9,826 bases of DNA from Oscillospiraceae bacterium (lineage in GTDB: Bacteria > Bacillota > Clostridia > Oscillospirales > Ruminococcaceae). The position numbers and the translations under genes were made by a program. Shown here one piece after another: positions 1 through 5,763 of this stretch. The notes under the pieces are model-generated. The model searched no databases, was not told the origin of the DNA, and was given only the letters and a program-made list of their open reading frames with translations. The stretch lies in contig JAFPYQ010000281.1 in assembly GCA_017394475.1 (NCBI GenBank), positions 1-9,826 on the forward strand, in the 5' to 3' direction. The stretch's first letter is position 1, and each line of letters opens with the position of its first letter.

Positions 1-700
1 GCCGTTTTTCGGCGGCAGCGGCGATGCCTCACAATTCGTGAGAAAGTATCTTGAAAGCTATGAGAGATCCGGACAGAAAGGGCTCATCTGCATACCCTCG
101 GGCAATCATGATATGGACAGAATTGCCCGCCATATCAAGGGGGATGACAGGAAGATAGCCTTCGCATTTCTGCTCTCCATGCCGGGCGCGCCCTATATCT
201 ACTATGGGGATGAGATAGGGATGAACTATGTGGAAGGTCTTACCTCGGTAGAGGGCGGATATGGCAGAACAGGCTCCCGCTCCCCTATGCAGTGGGATGA
301 CAGCGCGAATGCGGGATTTTCCTCCGCACCAGCGGATAAGCTCTATATCCCCATAGACCCCGATCCTGCCCGTCCCACCGTACAGTCCGAACAGAAGGAT
401 CCCTCCTCACTGTTGAACGAGGTCAGAAGGCTCATCGCCGTAAGGCAGGCACACAAGGCGCTTCAAAGCCTCGGCGGGATAGAATTTGTACGATCAGGTG
501 AAAAGGGCAGTCCCCTTGCCTACATACGCACATTTGAAGATGAACGCATCTTAGTCATCATAGACCCCACGGACAATAATAGCTCCATCCCGTTTGAGGG
601 GGCTCACCCGGAGGTGATATATCACTTCGGCAGAGAAGTATCCATCGGGAAGGACAAGGTCACCACACAGGGCAAAACTGCGGTCTTCATAAAGATATGA
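1..700 (+). CDS. GH13 family alpha-glucosidase/amylase-type hydrolase, C-terminal part (5' end outside window)
   Basis: The reading frame is open from base 2 and gives 232 residues before the TGA at 698-700. An in-frame GTG at 38 is not a credible start, because coding-like sequence runs straight through it from the window edge. The fragment holds the C-terminal half of a GH13 TIM barrel. Conserved region IV is GNHD (visible residues 34-37), with the His and Asp next to the catalytic centre. GAPYIYYGDE follows at about 62-71, then SRSPMQWDD at about 92-100, a signature of alpha-glucosidase, trehalose-6-phosphate hydrolase and oligo-1,6-glucosidase-type members. The last ~90 residues fit the short beta-sandwich domain C. 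The nucleophile and acid/base regions lie upstream of the window, so subfamily and substrate cannot be fixed; an alpha-glucan or alpha-glucoside is likely. No signal peptide can be judged. I see no obvious terminator after the stop. Confidence 0.9.
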   Translation, partial: PFFGGSGDASQFVRKYLESYERSGQKGLICIPSGNHDMDRIARHIKGDDRKIAFAFLLSMPGAPYIYYGDEIGMNYVEGLTSVEGGYGRTGSRSPMQWDDSANAGFSSAPADKLYIPIDPDPARPTVQSEQKDPSSLLNEVRRLIAVRQAHKALQSLGGIEFVRSGEKGSPLAYIRTFEDERILVIIDPTDNNSSIPFEGAHPEVIYHFGREVSIGKDKVTTQGKTAVFIKI

Positions 701-731
701 ACTGTGATAATACTGCCTGTGACAGGGATAG

Positions 732-760
732 TTGCAAAACTGCGAAAAATAGTGTATAAT
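732..760 (+). promoter_or_regulatory. Sigma-A type promoter for the HD-domain gene
   Basis: TTGCAA (732-737) and a perfect TATAAT (755-760) are separated by exactly 17 bp. Transcription would start near 767, about 30 nt before the ATG at 798, which has AGAGG at 786-790. This makes the HD gene independent of the GH13 gene upstream. Confidence 0.75.
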
Positions 761-797
761 AGATATATCTTTTTTCCAATAAAACAGAGGTACAGAT

Positions 798-1484
798 ATG
801 AAACTGCAGGATGATGCAAACAGATTCCCCTTGTTCCACAGGGTAAAGCATGACCACGATATAGGGGTATATATCGACGAACAGAACAAGTCGCTGTATT
901 CCATGGGCTATACCGAGCACAGCTTTGCTCATATAGGCGTAGTGGCAGACCGCACCGCGTATATCCTCGATACCCTGGGAGCAGACGACCACACCATAGA
1001 CCTTGCCCTCACAGCCGCATGGATGCACGATCTGGGCAATATAATCAACCGCGTGGATCACAGCCAGTCCGGGGCGATGATGGCGTTCTACCTCCTTGAC
1101 AAGATGGGCGTGCCCTCAGAGGATATAGCTCCCGTCATCCGTGCCATAGGCAACCATGATGAGGGCAGCGGTGTACCCGTGAGCAATATGGCAGCCGCAC
1201 TCATCATCGCAGATAAATCCGATGTGCGCAGGAGCCGCGTGCAGGATGAGGATGCGAAGAATTACGATATCCACGACCGCGTGAATTACTCCGTCACATC
1301 ATCTATCCTGAAGATAAATCAGGAGCACACCGCCATCAAGCTCAAACTGGAGATAGACACCAGGTACGGTGAGATCGGGGAATACTTCGAGATATTCCTT
1401 GAAAGGATGCTGTTGTGCCGCAAGGCTGCAAATTTCCTGAACATGGATTTCCACCTTATAATCAACGAGCAGACGCTGATGTGA
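798..1484 (+). CDS. HD-domain metal-dependent phosphohydrolase
   Basis: A 228-residue soluble protein. The ATG at 798 is supported by AGAGG seven bases upstream and by a consensus promoter just before it. The HD signature is visible: H41 and H45 in EHSFAH, the H77-D78 pair in WMHDLGN, H88 in VDHSQSG, H120-D121 in NHDEG, and D139 in IADKSDVRRSRV. These are the expected ligands of a divalent-metal phosphohydrolase site. The C-terminal third (about 155-228) is not part of the core HD fold and begins with an IHDRVNYSVTSS segment. The same arrangement, as I remember it, occurs in uncharacterised HD proteins of Clostridia. HD enzymes hydrolyse nucleotides, ppGpp, cyclic dinucleotides or other phosphoesters; nothing here picks a substrate. 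There are no GYP-type or RelA synthetase motifs. It is probably transcribed alone, or with the MBL gene 65 bp downstream. The family call is firm; the function is unknown. Confidence 0.85.
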   Translation: MKLQDDANRFPLFHRVKHDHDIGVYIDEQNKSLYSMGYTEHSFAHIGVVADRTAYILDTLGADDHTIDLALTAAWMHDLGNIINRVDHSQSGAMMAFYLLDKMGVPSEDIAPVIRAIGNHDEGSGVPVSNMAAALIIADKSDVRRSRVQDEDAKNYDIHDRVNYSVTSSILKINQEHTAIKLKLEIDTRYGEIGEYFEIFLERMLLCRKAANFLNMDFHLIINEQTLM

Positions 1485-1494
1485 TATCTGCATC

Positions 1495-1523
1495 TTGACA
1501 TATCAATGACAAAGAGCTGAATG
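1495..1523 (+). promoter_or_regulatory. Possible promoter for the MBL-fold gene
   Basis: A perfect -35 hexamer TTGACA lies at 1495-1500. With 17-bp spacing the -10 would be TGAATG (1518-1523), which is poor. An alternative is an extended -10, TGTTATCAT at 1524-1532, without a matching -35. The strong -35 directly after the HD stop codon suggests a separate start, but the -10 is ambiguous. Confidence 0.35.
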
Positions 1524-1549
1524 TGTTATCATCAGCAGAGGTGATGATA

Positions 1550-2326
1550 ATGGACAGCACAGGATTTAAGACTATGGATATCGGACTGATAAATGACCGC
1601 CTTTTCCCAATAACAACGAATGAAGAATATCCCTGTTCGGATATGATATTCTACGCACAGAGCGACATTACCTGTTATATCCTCAGAGGAAAACAGGGCG
1701 ATCTGCTGATAGATACGGGGATGCCGCAGACATGGATCGGGATGCGCAGATGGCTGAAAAATTTCGATGTGAGATATGTCCTGCTGACCCACGCCCATGC
1801 CGACCATGACTGGAATGCGGCAAAGCTGCAGAAAGCAGGCGCAAAGCTGCTGCTTTGTGAACGGGACAGAACGCTGCGGCAGAACTATATGTCACAGCCT
1901 GTAAAGCCCACCTTGCCAAGATACACTCTGCGGAACTTTTCACAGTGGATAAACGGCAGCATATTCAACAGCCCTCCCTATGATGCAGATATATACTTTT
2001 CCGCAAAGGAACGCTCACTGCTCAGAGATATGGGATTTGATGCCGCTATGATCCCGCTGCCGGGACATACCTACGGCTCGGTGGGGGTGCTTTGCGGCAA
2101 TGTTCTTTACTGCGGTGACGCTTTCACGGGGATATGGAAGCGCCCGGACATCACGCCCCACGCTGTGAGCCCGAAGCTGTTGAAAAAATCCCTCGAAAGG
2201 ATAGTCCGCATATCCCCGGAATGGCTCGCCTGCGGCCATGGGCTGCCTATGAGGTACAAGGACGCATATCCCGTGATAAAAAGCTATCTCGGGATGAAGA
2301 TGCAGCAGGAGCACAAAGGAGGATGA
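1550..2326 (+). CDS. Metallo-beta-lactamase-fold hydrolase
   Basis: I chose the ATG at 1550 because AGAGGTG (1537-1543) sits six bases before it. An upstream in-frame GTG at 1523 has no ribosome site, and the 1541 and 1544 candidates fall on or against the site itself. The product is 258 residues with no signal peptide, so it is cytoplasmic. The zinc-binding motif is HAHADH (H81, H83, D85, H86), preceded by a beta-strand motif LLIDTG (about 52-57). It is followed by PLPGHTYGSVG, with the third metal-site His, GNVLYCGDAF with the bridging Asp, and CGHG near the C-terminus. This is the full ligand set of a dinuclear MBL-fold enzyme. The fold covers glyoxalase II, lactonases and many general hydrolases; the middle section (about 100-150) is not diagnostic to me. 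Its last codons contain the ribosome site of the GNAT gene, so the two are probably co-transcribed and translationally coupled. The substrate is unknown. Confidence 0.85.
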   Translation: MDSTGFKTMDIGLINDRLFPITTNEEYPCSDMIFYAQSDITCYILRGKQGDLLIDTGMPQTWIGMRRWLKNFDVRYVLLTHAHADHDWNAAKLQKAGAKLLLCERDRTLRQNYMSQPVKPTLPRYTLRNFSQWINGSIFNSPPYDADIYFSAKERSLLRDMGFDAAMIPLPGHTYGSVGVLCGNVLYCGDAFTGIWKRPDITPHAVSPKLLKKSLERIVRISPEWLACGHGLPMRYKDAYPVIKSYLGMKMQQEHKGG

Positions 2327-2330
2327 CCCC

Positions 2331-2834
2331 ATGATATTCGGTGAAAAACAGATCACATTGAAGGACGGCCGCCATGCGGTGCTCCGCAGTCCATGTGAGG
2401 ACGATGCAGAACTGATGCTGGATTTCATAAAGAAGGCATCGGGAGAAACGGACTTCCTGATGAAATTCCCCGAAGAGTACGACAACTTCACCCTTGAACA
2501 GGAAAAGGGATTCATAAACAGCGCCTACAACTCCCCCGACCAGATCATGATAGCCTGCTTCGTGGACGGCAGCTTTGCGGGGAACTGTGAGATCTCATTC
2601 CGGAACGGCATGAAAGACCGCCACAGAGCATCTGTGGCTATCGCCATTCTGGAAGGATTCTGGGGACTTGGCATCGGTACTGCGATGTTTGAGGAAATGT
2701 TCGCCGCTGCCGGACAGCGCGGAGGTGTCCGCCAGATAGAGCTGGATTTCATCGAAGGGAACAAGAGAGCACGGGCATTGTATGAAAAAATGGGATTCCG
2801 TATCACAGGAGTAAAACCGATGCCATACGGATGA
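2331..2834 (+). CDS. GNAT family N-acetyltransferase, C-terminus lost by an apparent frameshift
   Basis: As read, the gene gives 167 residues. The ATG at 2331 lies four bases after the MBL stop and eight bases after AAGGAGG (2316-2322), an ideal site. The acetyl-CoA binding motif A spans about 101-119, with the pyrophosphate loop WGLGIGTAM (111-119). Motif B is NKRARALYEKMGF (144-156). The frame then ends abruptly with VKPMPYG and TGA. The expected GNAT ending is encoded immediately afterwards in another frame, so a single base seems to be missing near 2819/2820. With one A restored, the protein would be 183 residues, a normal length for this family. The truncated form keeps the cofactor site but loses the last strand, so it may be unstable or inactive. 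The acceptor substrate is unknown; the family acetylates ribosomal protein N-termini, amines, drugs and others. Confidence 0.8.
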   Translation: MIFGEKQITLKDGRHAVLRSPCEDDAELMLDFIKKASGETDFLMKFPEEYDNFTLEQEKGFINSAYNSPDQIMIACFVDGSFAGNCEISFRNGMKDRHRASVAIAILEGFWGLGIGTAMFEEMFAAAGQRGGVRQIELDFIEGNKRARALYEKMGFRITGVKPMPYG

Positions 2835-2881
2835 AGGACGGCACCTTTGTCAATGAGTATATGATGGTAAAGTGGATATGA
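2820..2881 (+). pseudogene. Out-of-frame C-terminal tail of the GNAT gene
   Basis: Read from 2822, the sequence encodes A-I-R-M-K-D-G-T-F-V-N-E-Y-M-M-V-K-W-I and then TGA (2879-2881). This is the usual end of a GNAT protein, where a conserved basic residue-KDG-x-(F/Y)-x-(N/D)-E-Y segment forms the last strand. Adding one A to the CCG-ATG junction at 2817-2822 gives CCG-AAT-GCC (P-N-A) and joins it to the main frame. The site is not a canonical -1 slippery heptamer, so programmed frameshifting is unlikely. Either a real one-base deletion or a sequencing/assembly error explains it. Confidence 0.75.
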
Positions 2882-2919
2882 TGTAGTCAGTGATCACTAA
2901 ACCCGCCCCGTAAACAACA

Positions 2920-2946
2920 ACAGCCGCATAACAGATATGCGGCTGT
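2920..2946 (-). terminator. Intrinsic terminator of the lacI-type gene, possibly serving both strands
   Basis: CAGCCGCAT (2921-2929) pairs perfectly with ATGCGGCTG (2937-2945) around a 7-nt loop, and A2920-T2946 adds a tenth pair. On the minus strand the hairpin starts eight bases after the regulator's TAA (complement of 2954-2956) and is followed by TTGTTGTTT, a fair U-tract. On the plus strand it lies 39 bases after the restored GNAT stop and is followed only by TAAAGCTATTATTT, so termination in that direction is weaker. A 10-bp palindrome, AGTGATCACT (2889-2898), lies between it and the GNAT tail with no clear role. Confidence 0.75.
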
Positions 2947-2953
2947 AAAGCTA

Positions 2954-3817
2954 TTATTTCAGTGAGCGGACAGATTCCTTGATGATGAGCTCCCCGCTGA
3001 TGGTCATGTGCCTTATGGGAGAGGCAGGCTCCGTGATGCGCCTGAGCAGTGCTTCTACAGCCTTTTCCGCCATAAATTCCGAGTCAACGTTTATCGTGGT
3101 TATGGTGGGCTTGCTTATCTCGGATATAAGATAGTTATCATAACCCACTATGGAAATATCATCGGGAACTGTCTTCCCTGCCGCCTCCAGTGAACTGATG
3201 GCTTTATACGCTGCCTCGTCACAGTTGCACACAAAGGCAGTGGGCAGCTTTTCGGGGAATACTATGGTTATATTGTCATGCTCGTCGCGGTCATCTATGG
3301 TCCATTCTGCTCTCACCGGCAGATCATGCTCTATCATGGCTTTCATATAGCCCATATAGCGGTCGAATATGCTCGAAGTGGAACGCACCGTGCCGATAAA
3401 GCCGATATCTCTGTGCCCCTGTTCTATCAGATATGATGTTATCTCATATCCGCCCAGATAGCCGTTGGTCACCACGGAATCCACATCCGCCCCGACGATA
3501 TAGTAATCCAGCAGGATAACGGGCAGTCCTGTTTCCTTCAGCATCTCCACATATCTCTCATCGAGCTGCCCCAGGGAAATGACGGAGCCTACCTTTTCAT
3601 CGGTGATGAACTTTGGCAGTGTGAGCTCCTTTTCCTCCTGCTCCGAAAGGGTGGAGATAAGGCAGTAATGGTCGGTCTCCTGCAGCTTGTTCACAAGAGA
3701 ATTGTAAAGCGCCCAGTAGAACGATCCGTTGGGATCCATATATTTGCCGGGACTGATGACTCCCACCATCTTGTTGTCCCGTTTCTGTGCATCGCTGTGG
3801 GATGATACATATCCCAT
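2954..3817 (-). CDS. LacI/GalR-family regulator, effector-binding domain (remaining open frame)
   Basis: This is the part of the regulator gene downstream of the internal stop, 287 residues from an internal ATG with no convincing ribosome site. It covers the end of the DNA-binding domain (MGYVSSH, the usual end of the headpiece) and the full periplasmic-binding-protein-like sensor. MVGVISP starts the first strand. GLPVILLDYY and a VDSVVTNGYLGGYEITSYLIEQGHRDIGFIG stretch match the family's effector-pocket and subdomain-crossing segments, and VPDDISIVGYDN followed by KPTITTINVD is the classic C-terminal signature. It ends in TAA. If made alone it could bind sugar and dimerise but not bind DNA. 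Its place beside the GH130 phosphorylase suggests that the ligand is a manno- or gluco-oligosaccharide; this is inference. Confidence 0.8.
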   Translation of the reverse strand: MGYVSSHSDAQKRDNKMVGVISPGKYMDPNGSFYWALYNSLVNKLQETDHYCLISTLSEQEEKELTLPKFITDEKVGSVISLGQLDERYVEMLKETGLPVILLDYYIVGADVDSVVTNGYLGGYEITSYLIEQGHRDIGFIGTVRSTSSIFDRYMGYMKAMIEHDLPVRAEWTIDDRDEHDNITIVFPEKLPTAFVCNCDEAAYKAISSLEAAGKTVPDDISIVGYDNYLISEISKPTITTINVDSEFMAEKAVEALLRRITEPASPIRHMTISGELIIKESVRSLK

Positions 3818-3952
3818 CTGCTCTGCGGTCTCCTTTATCTTTCGGCGCAGTTCATCACTGACGCCCTATTTATACGCAAGGGCATTAGACACCGTGACAT
3901 TGCTGGTACCGCAAGCCTTTGCAAAATCCGTCAGAGTTACCTGTTTACTCAT
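2954..3952 (-). pseudogene. Full-length LacI-family repressor gene interrupted by an in-frame amber codon
   Basis: On the minus strand an ATG at 3952-3950, preceded by AGGGGAT about six bases away, opens a 332-codon frame that ends at the TAA of 2956-2954. Residues 1-28 are a typical LacI headpiece, starting VTLTDFAKACGTSNVTVSNALAYK, with the helix-turn-helix at about 5-25. Codon 29 is TAG (complement of 3866-3868), and GVSDELRRKIKETAEQMGYV then continues in the same frame. Relatives usually have K or P before GVS, so one base change, for example AAG to TAG, explains the stop. Everything else (promoter, ribosome site, terminator, sensor domain) is intact. This argues for a recent mutation, a sequencing error or suppression rather than an old pseudogene. 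Confidence 0.8.
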
Positions 3953-3978
3953 CACTTATCCCCTATCCGATATCATTT

Positions 3979-4012
3979 CTGTGCTCATGTCCTGTTCCAT
4001 GATGTCACACAG
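3979..4012 (-). promoter_or_regulatory. Hairpin in the leader of the lacI-type mRNA
   Basis: CTGTG (3979-3983) pairs with CACAG (4008-4012), and TCATG (3985-3989) with CATGA (3998-4002), forming a two-part stem around an 8-nt loop with a small asymmetric internal bulge. It lies in the roughly 90-nt untranslated leader between the promoter at 4051-4079 and the start codon at 3952. Its function is unknown, and the stem is short enough to be chance. Confidence 0.3.
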
Positions 4013-4019
4013 CCGCTGT

Positions 4020-4039
4020 CTGCCACCCCGGATGGGCAG
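4020..4039. promoter_or_regulatory. Candidate LacI-type operator
   Basis: A 20-bp imperfect dyad with halves CTGCCACCCC and, read on the other strand, CTGCCCATCC (7 of 10 positions identical). Symmetry is around a central C|G step, the layout usual for LacI-family operators. It covers about +5 to +24 of the predicted lacI transcript, a good place for autorepression. The sequence does not match the common TGnAAnCGnTTnCA consensus, and assignment to this regulator rests on position and symmetry only. Confidence 0.4.
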
Positions 4040-4050
4040 CACTCAGTATT

Positions 4051-4079
4051 ATTATACTCTATGTTTTCTGTTTTGTAAA
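4051..4079 (-). promoter_or_regulatory. Sigma-A promoter of the lacI-type gene
   Basis: On the minus strand TTTACA (4079-4074) and a perfect TATAAT (4056-4051) are separated by exactly 17 bp. Transcription would start near 4044, leaving a leader of about 90 nt. It points away from the GH130 promoter, and the two -35 elements are about 70 bp apart, leaving room for shared control. Confidence 0.75.
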
Positions 4080-4149
4080 GGGGTATTACCAAAATATATT
4101 CATTTTCAATTAATTTTTCTGATTTCGACTAATTAATTTTAAGTTTGTA

Positions 4150-4178
4150 TTGACATTTAAATTAATTTATGATAAACT
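4150..4178 (+). promoter_or_regulatory. Promoter of the GH130 gene with a palindrome in the spacer
   Basis: A perfect TTGACA (4150-4155), a 17-bp spacer and TAAACT (4173-4178), with a TGA at 4170-4172 that makes it an extended -10. The spacer contains a perfect 12-bp palindrome, TAAATTAATTTA (4158-4169), where a bound repressor would block RNA polymerase. AATTAATT also occurs at 4108-4115 and 4131-4138 upstream. Transcription would begin near 4185, giving a leader of about 43 nt. Confidence 0.75.
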
Positions 4179-4210
4179 ATATCAAAAATACGGATCGCCC
4201 ACCAACAATA

Positions 4211-4220
4211 TCCGATCGGA
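4211..4220. repeat. Perfect 10-bp palindrome overlapping the GH130 ribosome site
   Basis: TCCGATCGGA is its own reverse complement, and its last bases form the start of the CGGAGG ribosome site of the GH130 gene. The eight bases TATCCGAT (4209-4216) also occur at 3964-3971, next to the ribosome site of the divergent regulator gene. This could be a protein site or chance. Confidence 0.3.
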
Positions 4221-4227
4221 GGTAATC

Positions 4228-5391
4228 ATGATACATCCATCCTATGCCAAGTTCAGTGCAGAACAGGAACAGCTCCTGTCCCGTCCCAACAAGAAGACCT
4301 CATTCTATAACGGGATCTACGACCGCTACGAAAACCCGGTGCTCACCCGCGGCCATATCCCCCTTTACTGGCGCTATGATCTGGACAGCACCACCAACCC
4401 CTATTTTGAAGAACGCCTGGGGATAAATGCGGTATTCAACGCAGGCGCCATAAAGCTTGACGGCAAATACTGCCTCGTTGCCCGTGTAGAAGGCAATGAC
4501 CGCAAGAGCTTCTTTGCAGTGGCAGAGAGCGACAAGGCAACAGAAGGCTTTCGTTTCCGTACCCATCCCGTAAAAATGCCCGCCCTTGCCGATGATGAGA
4601 CAAATATCTACGATATGCGCCTCACCCGTAACGAAGACGGCTGGATATACGGCGTTTTCTGCGTGGAGAAGAGCGCAGGCACAGCCGATCTATCTGATGC
4701 GGTAGCCTCCGCAGGCATCGCGCGCACAAAGGATCTCACAACATGGGAGCGCCTGCCCGATCTTAAGACCCTGCGCAGCCCCCAGCAGAGGAACGTAGCC
4801 CTCCTGCCCGAGTTCGTGGACGGAAAATATGCTTTCTACACCCGTCCTATGGATGGATTTATTGAAACAGGTTCGGGCGGAGGCATCGGCTTTGGTCTGG
4901 CTGATGATATAACCAATGCCGTCATAGATGAAGAACGCATGACGAGCATCAGGCGCTACCACACCATAACCGAGAGCAAGAACGGCGCAGGTGCCACACC
5001 CATAAAGACCGATCGGGGCTGGCTCCATATCGCCCACGGTGTAAGGAACACCGCTGCAGGTCTCCGCTATGTGATATACTGCTTCGTCACCGATCTTAAA
5101 GACCCCTGGAAGGTCATTGCAGAGCCGGGCGGATACCTGATAGCTCCCCTTGAGAGCGAGCGTGTGGGAGATGTTTCCAACGTGGTGTTCACCAACGGCG
5201 CCATTGCCGATGATAACGGCGATCTGTATATCTACTACGCTTCCTCCGACACCCGCCTCCATGTGGCATCATCCACAGTGGACAGGTTACTGGACTATGC
5301 TTTTAACACACCCGCAGATGCCCTCTTTACAGCAAAATGCGTTGAGCAGCGCTGCGAGCTGATAGACCGCAATCTGGCACTGCTTTCATGA
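4228..5391 (+). CDS. GH130 4-O-beta-D-mannosyl-D-glucose phosphorylase (predicted EC 2.4.1.281)
   Basis: The start is ATG 4228, six bases after CGGAGG. The frame stays open upstream to 4150, but that stretch contains the promoter. The product is 387 residues, the usual length for GH130 subfamily 1, with no signal peptide, so it is cytoplasmic. The family is a five-bladed beta-propeller that phosphorolyses mannosyl-glucose to alpha-mannose 1-phosphate and glucose. Subfamily marks seen are [18 protein letters not shown] (about 35-52), [11 protein letters not shown] (71-81), [16 protein letters not shown] (86-101), NIYDMRL with the likely general-acid D129, GSGGGIGF (215-222), [13 protein letters not shown] (270-282) and [12 protein letters not shown]166, R188, K260 and H270 lie in conserved segments and are candidates for phosphate binding. 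It is close enough to characterised mannosyl-glucose phosphorylases to prefer that activity over longer beta-1,4-mannooligosaccharides (subfamily 2). It has its own promoter and terminator, making it a single-gene unit between the regulator and the importer. Confidence 0.9.
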   Translation: MIHPSYAKFSAEQEQLLSRPNKKTSFYNGIYDRYENPVLTRGHIPLYWRYDLDSTTNPYFEERLGINAVFNAGAIKLDGKYCLVARVEGNDRKSFFAVAESDKATEGFRFRTHPVKMPALADDETNIYDMRLTRNEDGWIYGVFCVEKSAGTADLSDAVASAGIARTKDLTTWERLPDLKTLRSPQQRNVALLPEFVDGKYAFYTRPMDGFIETGSGGGIGFGLADDITNAVIDEERMTSIRRYHTITESKNGAGATPIKTDRGWLHIAHGVRNTAAGLRYVIYCFVTDLKDPWKVIAEPGGYLIAPLESERVGDVSNVVFTNGAIADDNGDLYIYYASSDTRLHVASSTVDRLLDYAFNTPADALFTAKCVEQRCELIDRNLALLS

Positions 5392-5442
5392 TACATAAGC
5401 ACTTTGCTTAAACTGCATGTAATTTTTAGTTAATTTTCCGGG

Positions 5443-5476
5443 AACGGTCGCGGCCTTCGGGACGCGGTCGTTTTTT
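5443..5476 (+). terminator. Strong intrinsic terminator after the GH130 gene
   Basis: The stem runs from 5443 to 5455 and from 5460 to 5472, with two G-U pairs and one G-A mismatch (5453/5462). It closes on C(TTCG)G, the very stable UUCG tetraloop, and the 3' arm runs into TTTTTT (5471-5476). It is 52 bases after the GH130 stop and should isolate that gene from the importer operon. Confidence 0.9.
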
Positions 5477-5648
5477 ATCATCGCAGGCGAACACGCCGCA
5501 CGTCACGATCCACAGCCATCCTGCAGAGCACAGAAGGTCGGATGACAAGCTTAATACCGAAATGTAATTAAATTTGTGCACAATATACAAATCCAATGGT
5601 GCGTTATTATGCAATTAATAGAAATAATTAAATTAATTGTAAAAACAC
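5477..5648. other. Intergenic stretch between terminator and importer promoter, no gene seen
   Basis: The first ~70 bases (to about 5545) are clearly richer in G and C than the following AT-rich DNA and hold only a small hairpin, GGCG-AACA-CGCC (5486-5497). I see no gene there: the open frame on the minus strand runs through the terminator hairpin and has no ribosome site. The AT-rich part holds a perfect palindrome, TTGTGCACAA (5574-5583), and an inverted repeat with arms CAATTAAT (5612-5619) and ATTAATTG (5632-5639). Either could be an upstream regulator site. Confidence 0.5.
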
Positions 5649-5677
5649 TTGATTTTTAAGTACAAATATCAGATAAT
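5649..5677 (+). promoter_or_regulatory. Promoter of the ABC importer operon
   Basis: TTGATT (5649-5654) and GATAAT (5672-5677) are separated by 17 bp. Transcription would start near 5684 and give a leader of about 80 nt ahead of the ATG at 5764, in which two dyads lie. Other AT-rich -10-like sequences nearby make the assignment less certain. Confidence 0.6.
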
Positions 5678-5698
5678 GTAATAAAGAAAAAGATCAGA

Positions 5699-5714
5699 CT
5701 TGATGGACATCAAG
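5699..5714. promoter_or_regulatory. Operator-like dyad in the importer leader
   Basis: CTTGATG and CATCAAG form a perfect 7-bp inverted repeat around GA, 16 bp in total, starting about 15 bases after the predicted transcription start. The 2-nt gap is too small for an RNA hairpin of the full stem, so a dimeric protein site is the better reading. A second dyad follows at 5720-5737. Confidence 0.45.
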
Positions 5715-5719
5715 CTATG

Positions 5720-5737
5720 ATGAAAATCTGTTTTCAT
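5720..5737 (+). promoter_or_regulatory. Second dyad or small hairpin in the importer leader
   Basis: ATGAAAA (5720-5726) and TTTTCAT (5731-5737) are perfect inverted repeats around TCTG. As RNA this is a weak A-U stem with a 4-nt loop just ahead of the AGGAGGT ribosome site (5749-5755). As DNA it is an 18-bp dyad about 22 bp from the one at 5699, roughly two helical turns. Confidence 0.35.
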
Positions 5738-5763
5738 GATGAATACCCAGGAGGTATAAGCAA

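Noticed and set aside
2811..2834. Programmed ribosomal frameshift in the GNAT gene
   Set aside because: The codons GTA-AAA-CCG do not form an X XXY YYZ slippery site, and no downstream pseudoknot is apparent.
3866..3868. Genome-wide recoding of TAG as a sense codon
   Set aside because: This is the only in-frame TAG seen and no suppressor tRNA is visible. One point mutation or a base-call error is simpler.
3729..4136. 135-codon plus-strand open frame over the regulator's 5' end and leader
   Set aside because: It lies opposite the helix-turn-helix coding region and runs through AT-rich promoter DNA. It has no start signal.
4150..4227. N-terminally extended start of the GH130 protein at a TTG at 4150
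   Set aside because: That TTG is the first part of the -35 element. ATG 4228 has a proper ribosome site and gives the family's normal length.
4690..5262. 190-codon open frame on the minus strand opposite the GH130 gene
   Set aside because: It mirrors the codon structure of the phosphorylase and shows no motif or start signal.
5477..5760. Riboswitch or small RNA ahead of the importer operon
   Set aside because: Only short stems are visible, with no recognisable aptamer core and no terminator/antiterminator pair before the ribosome site.
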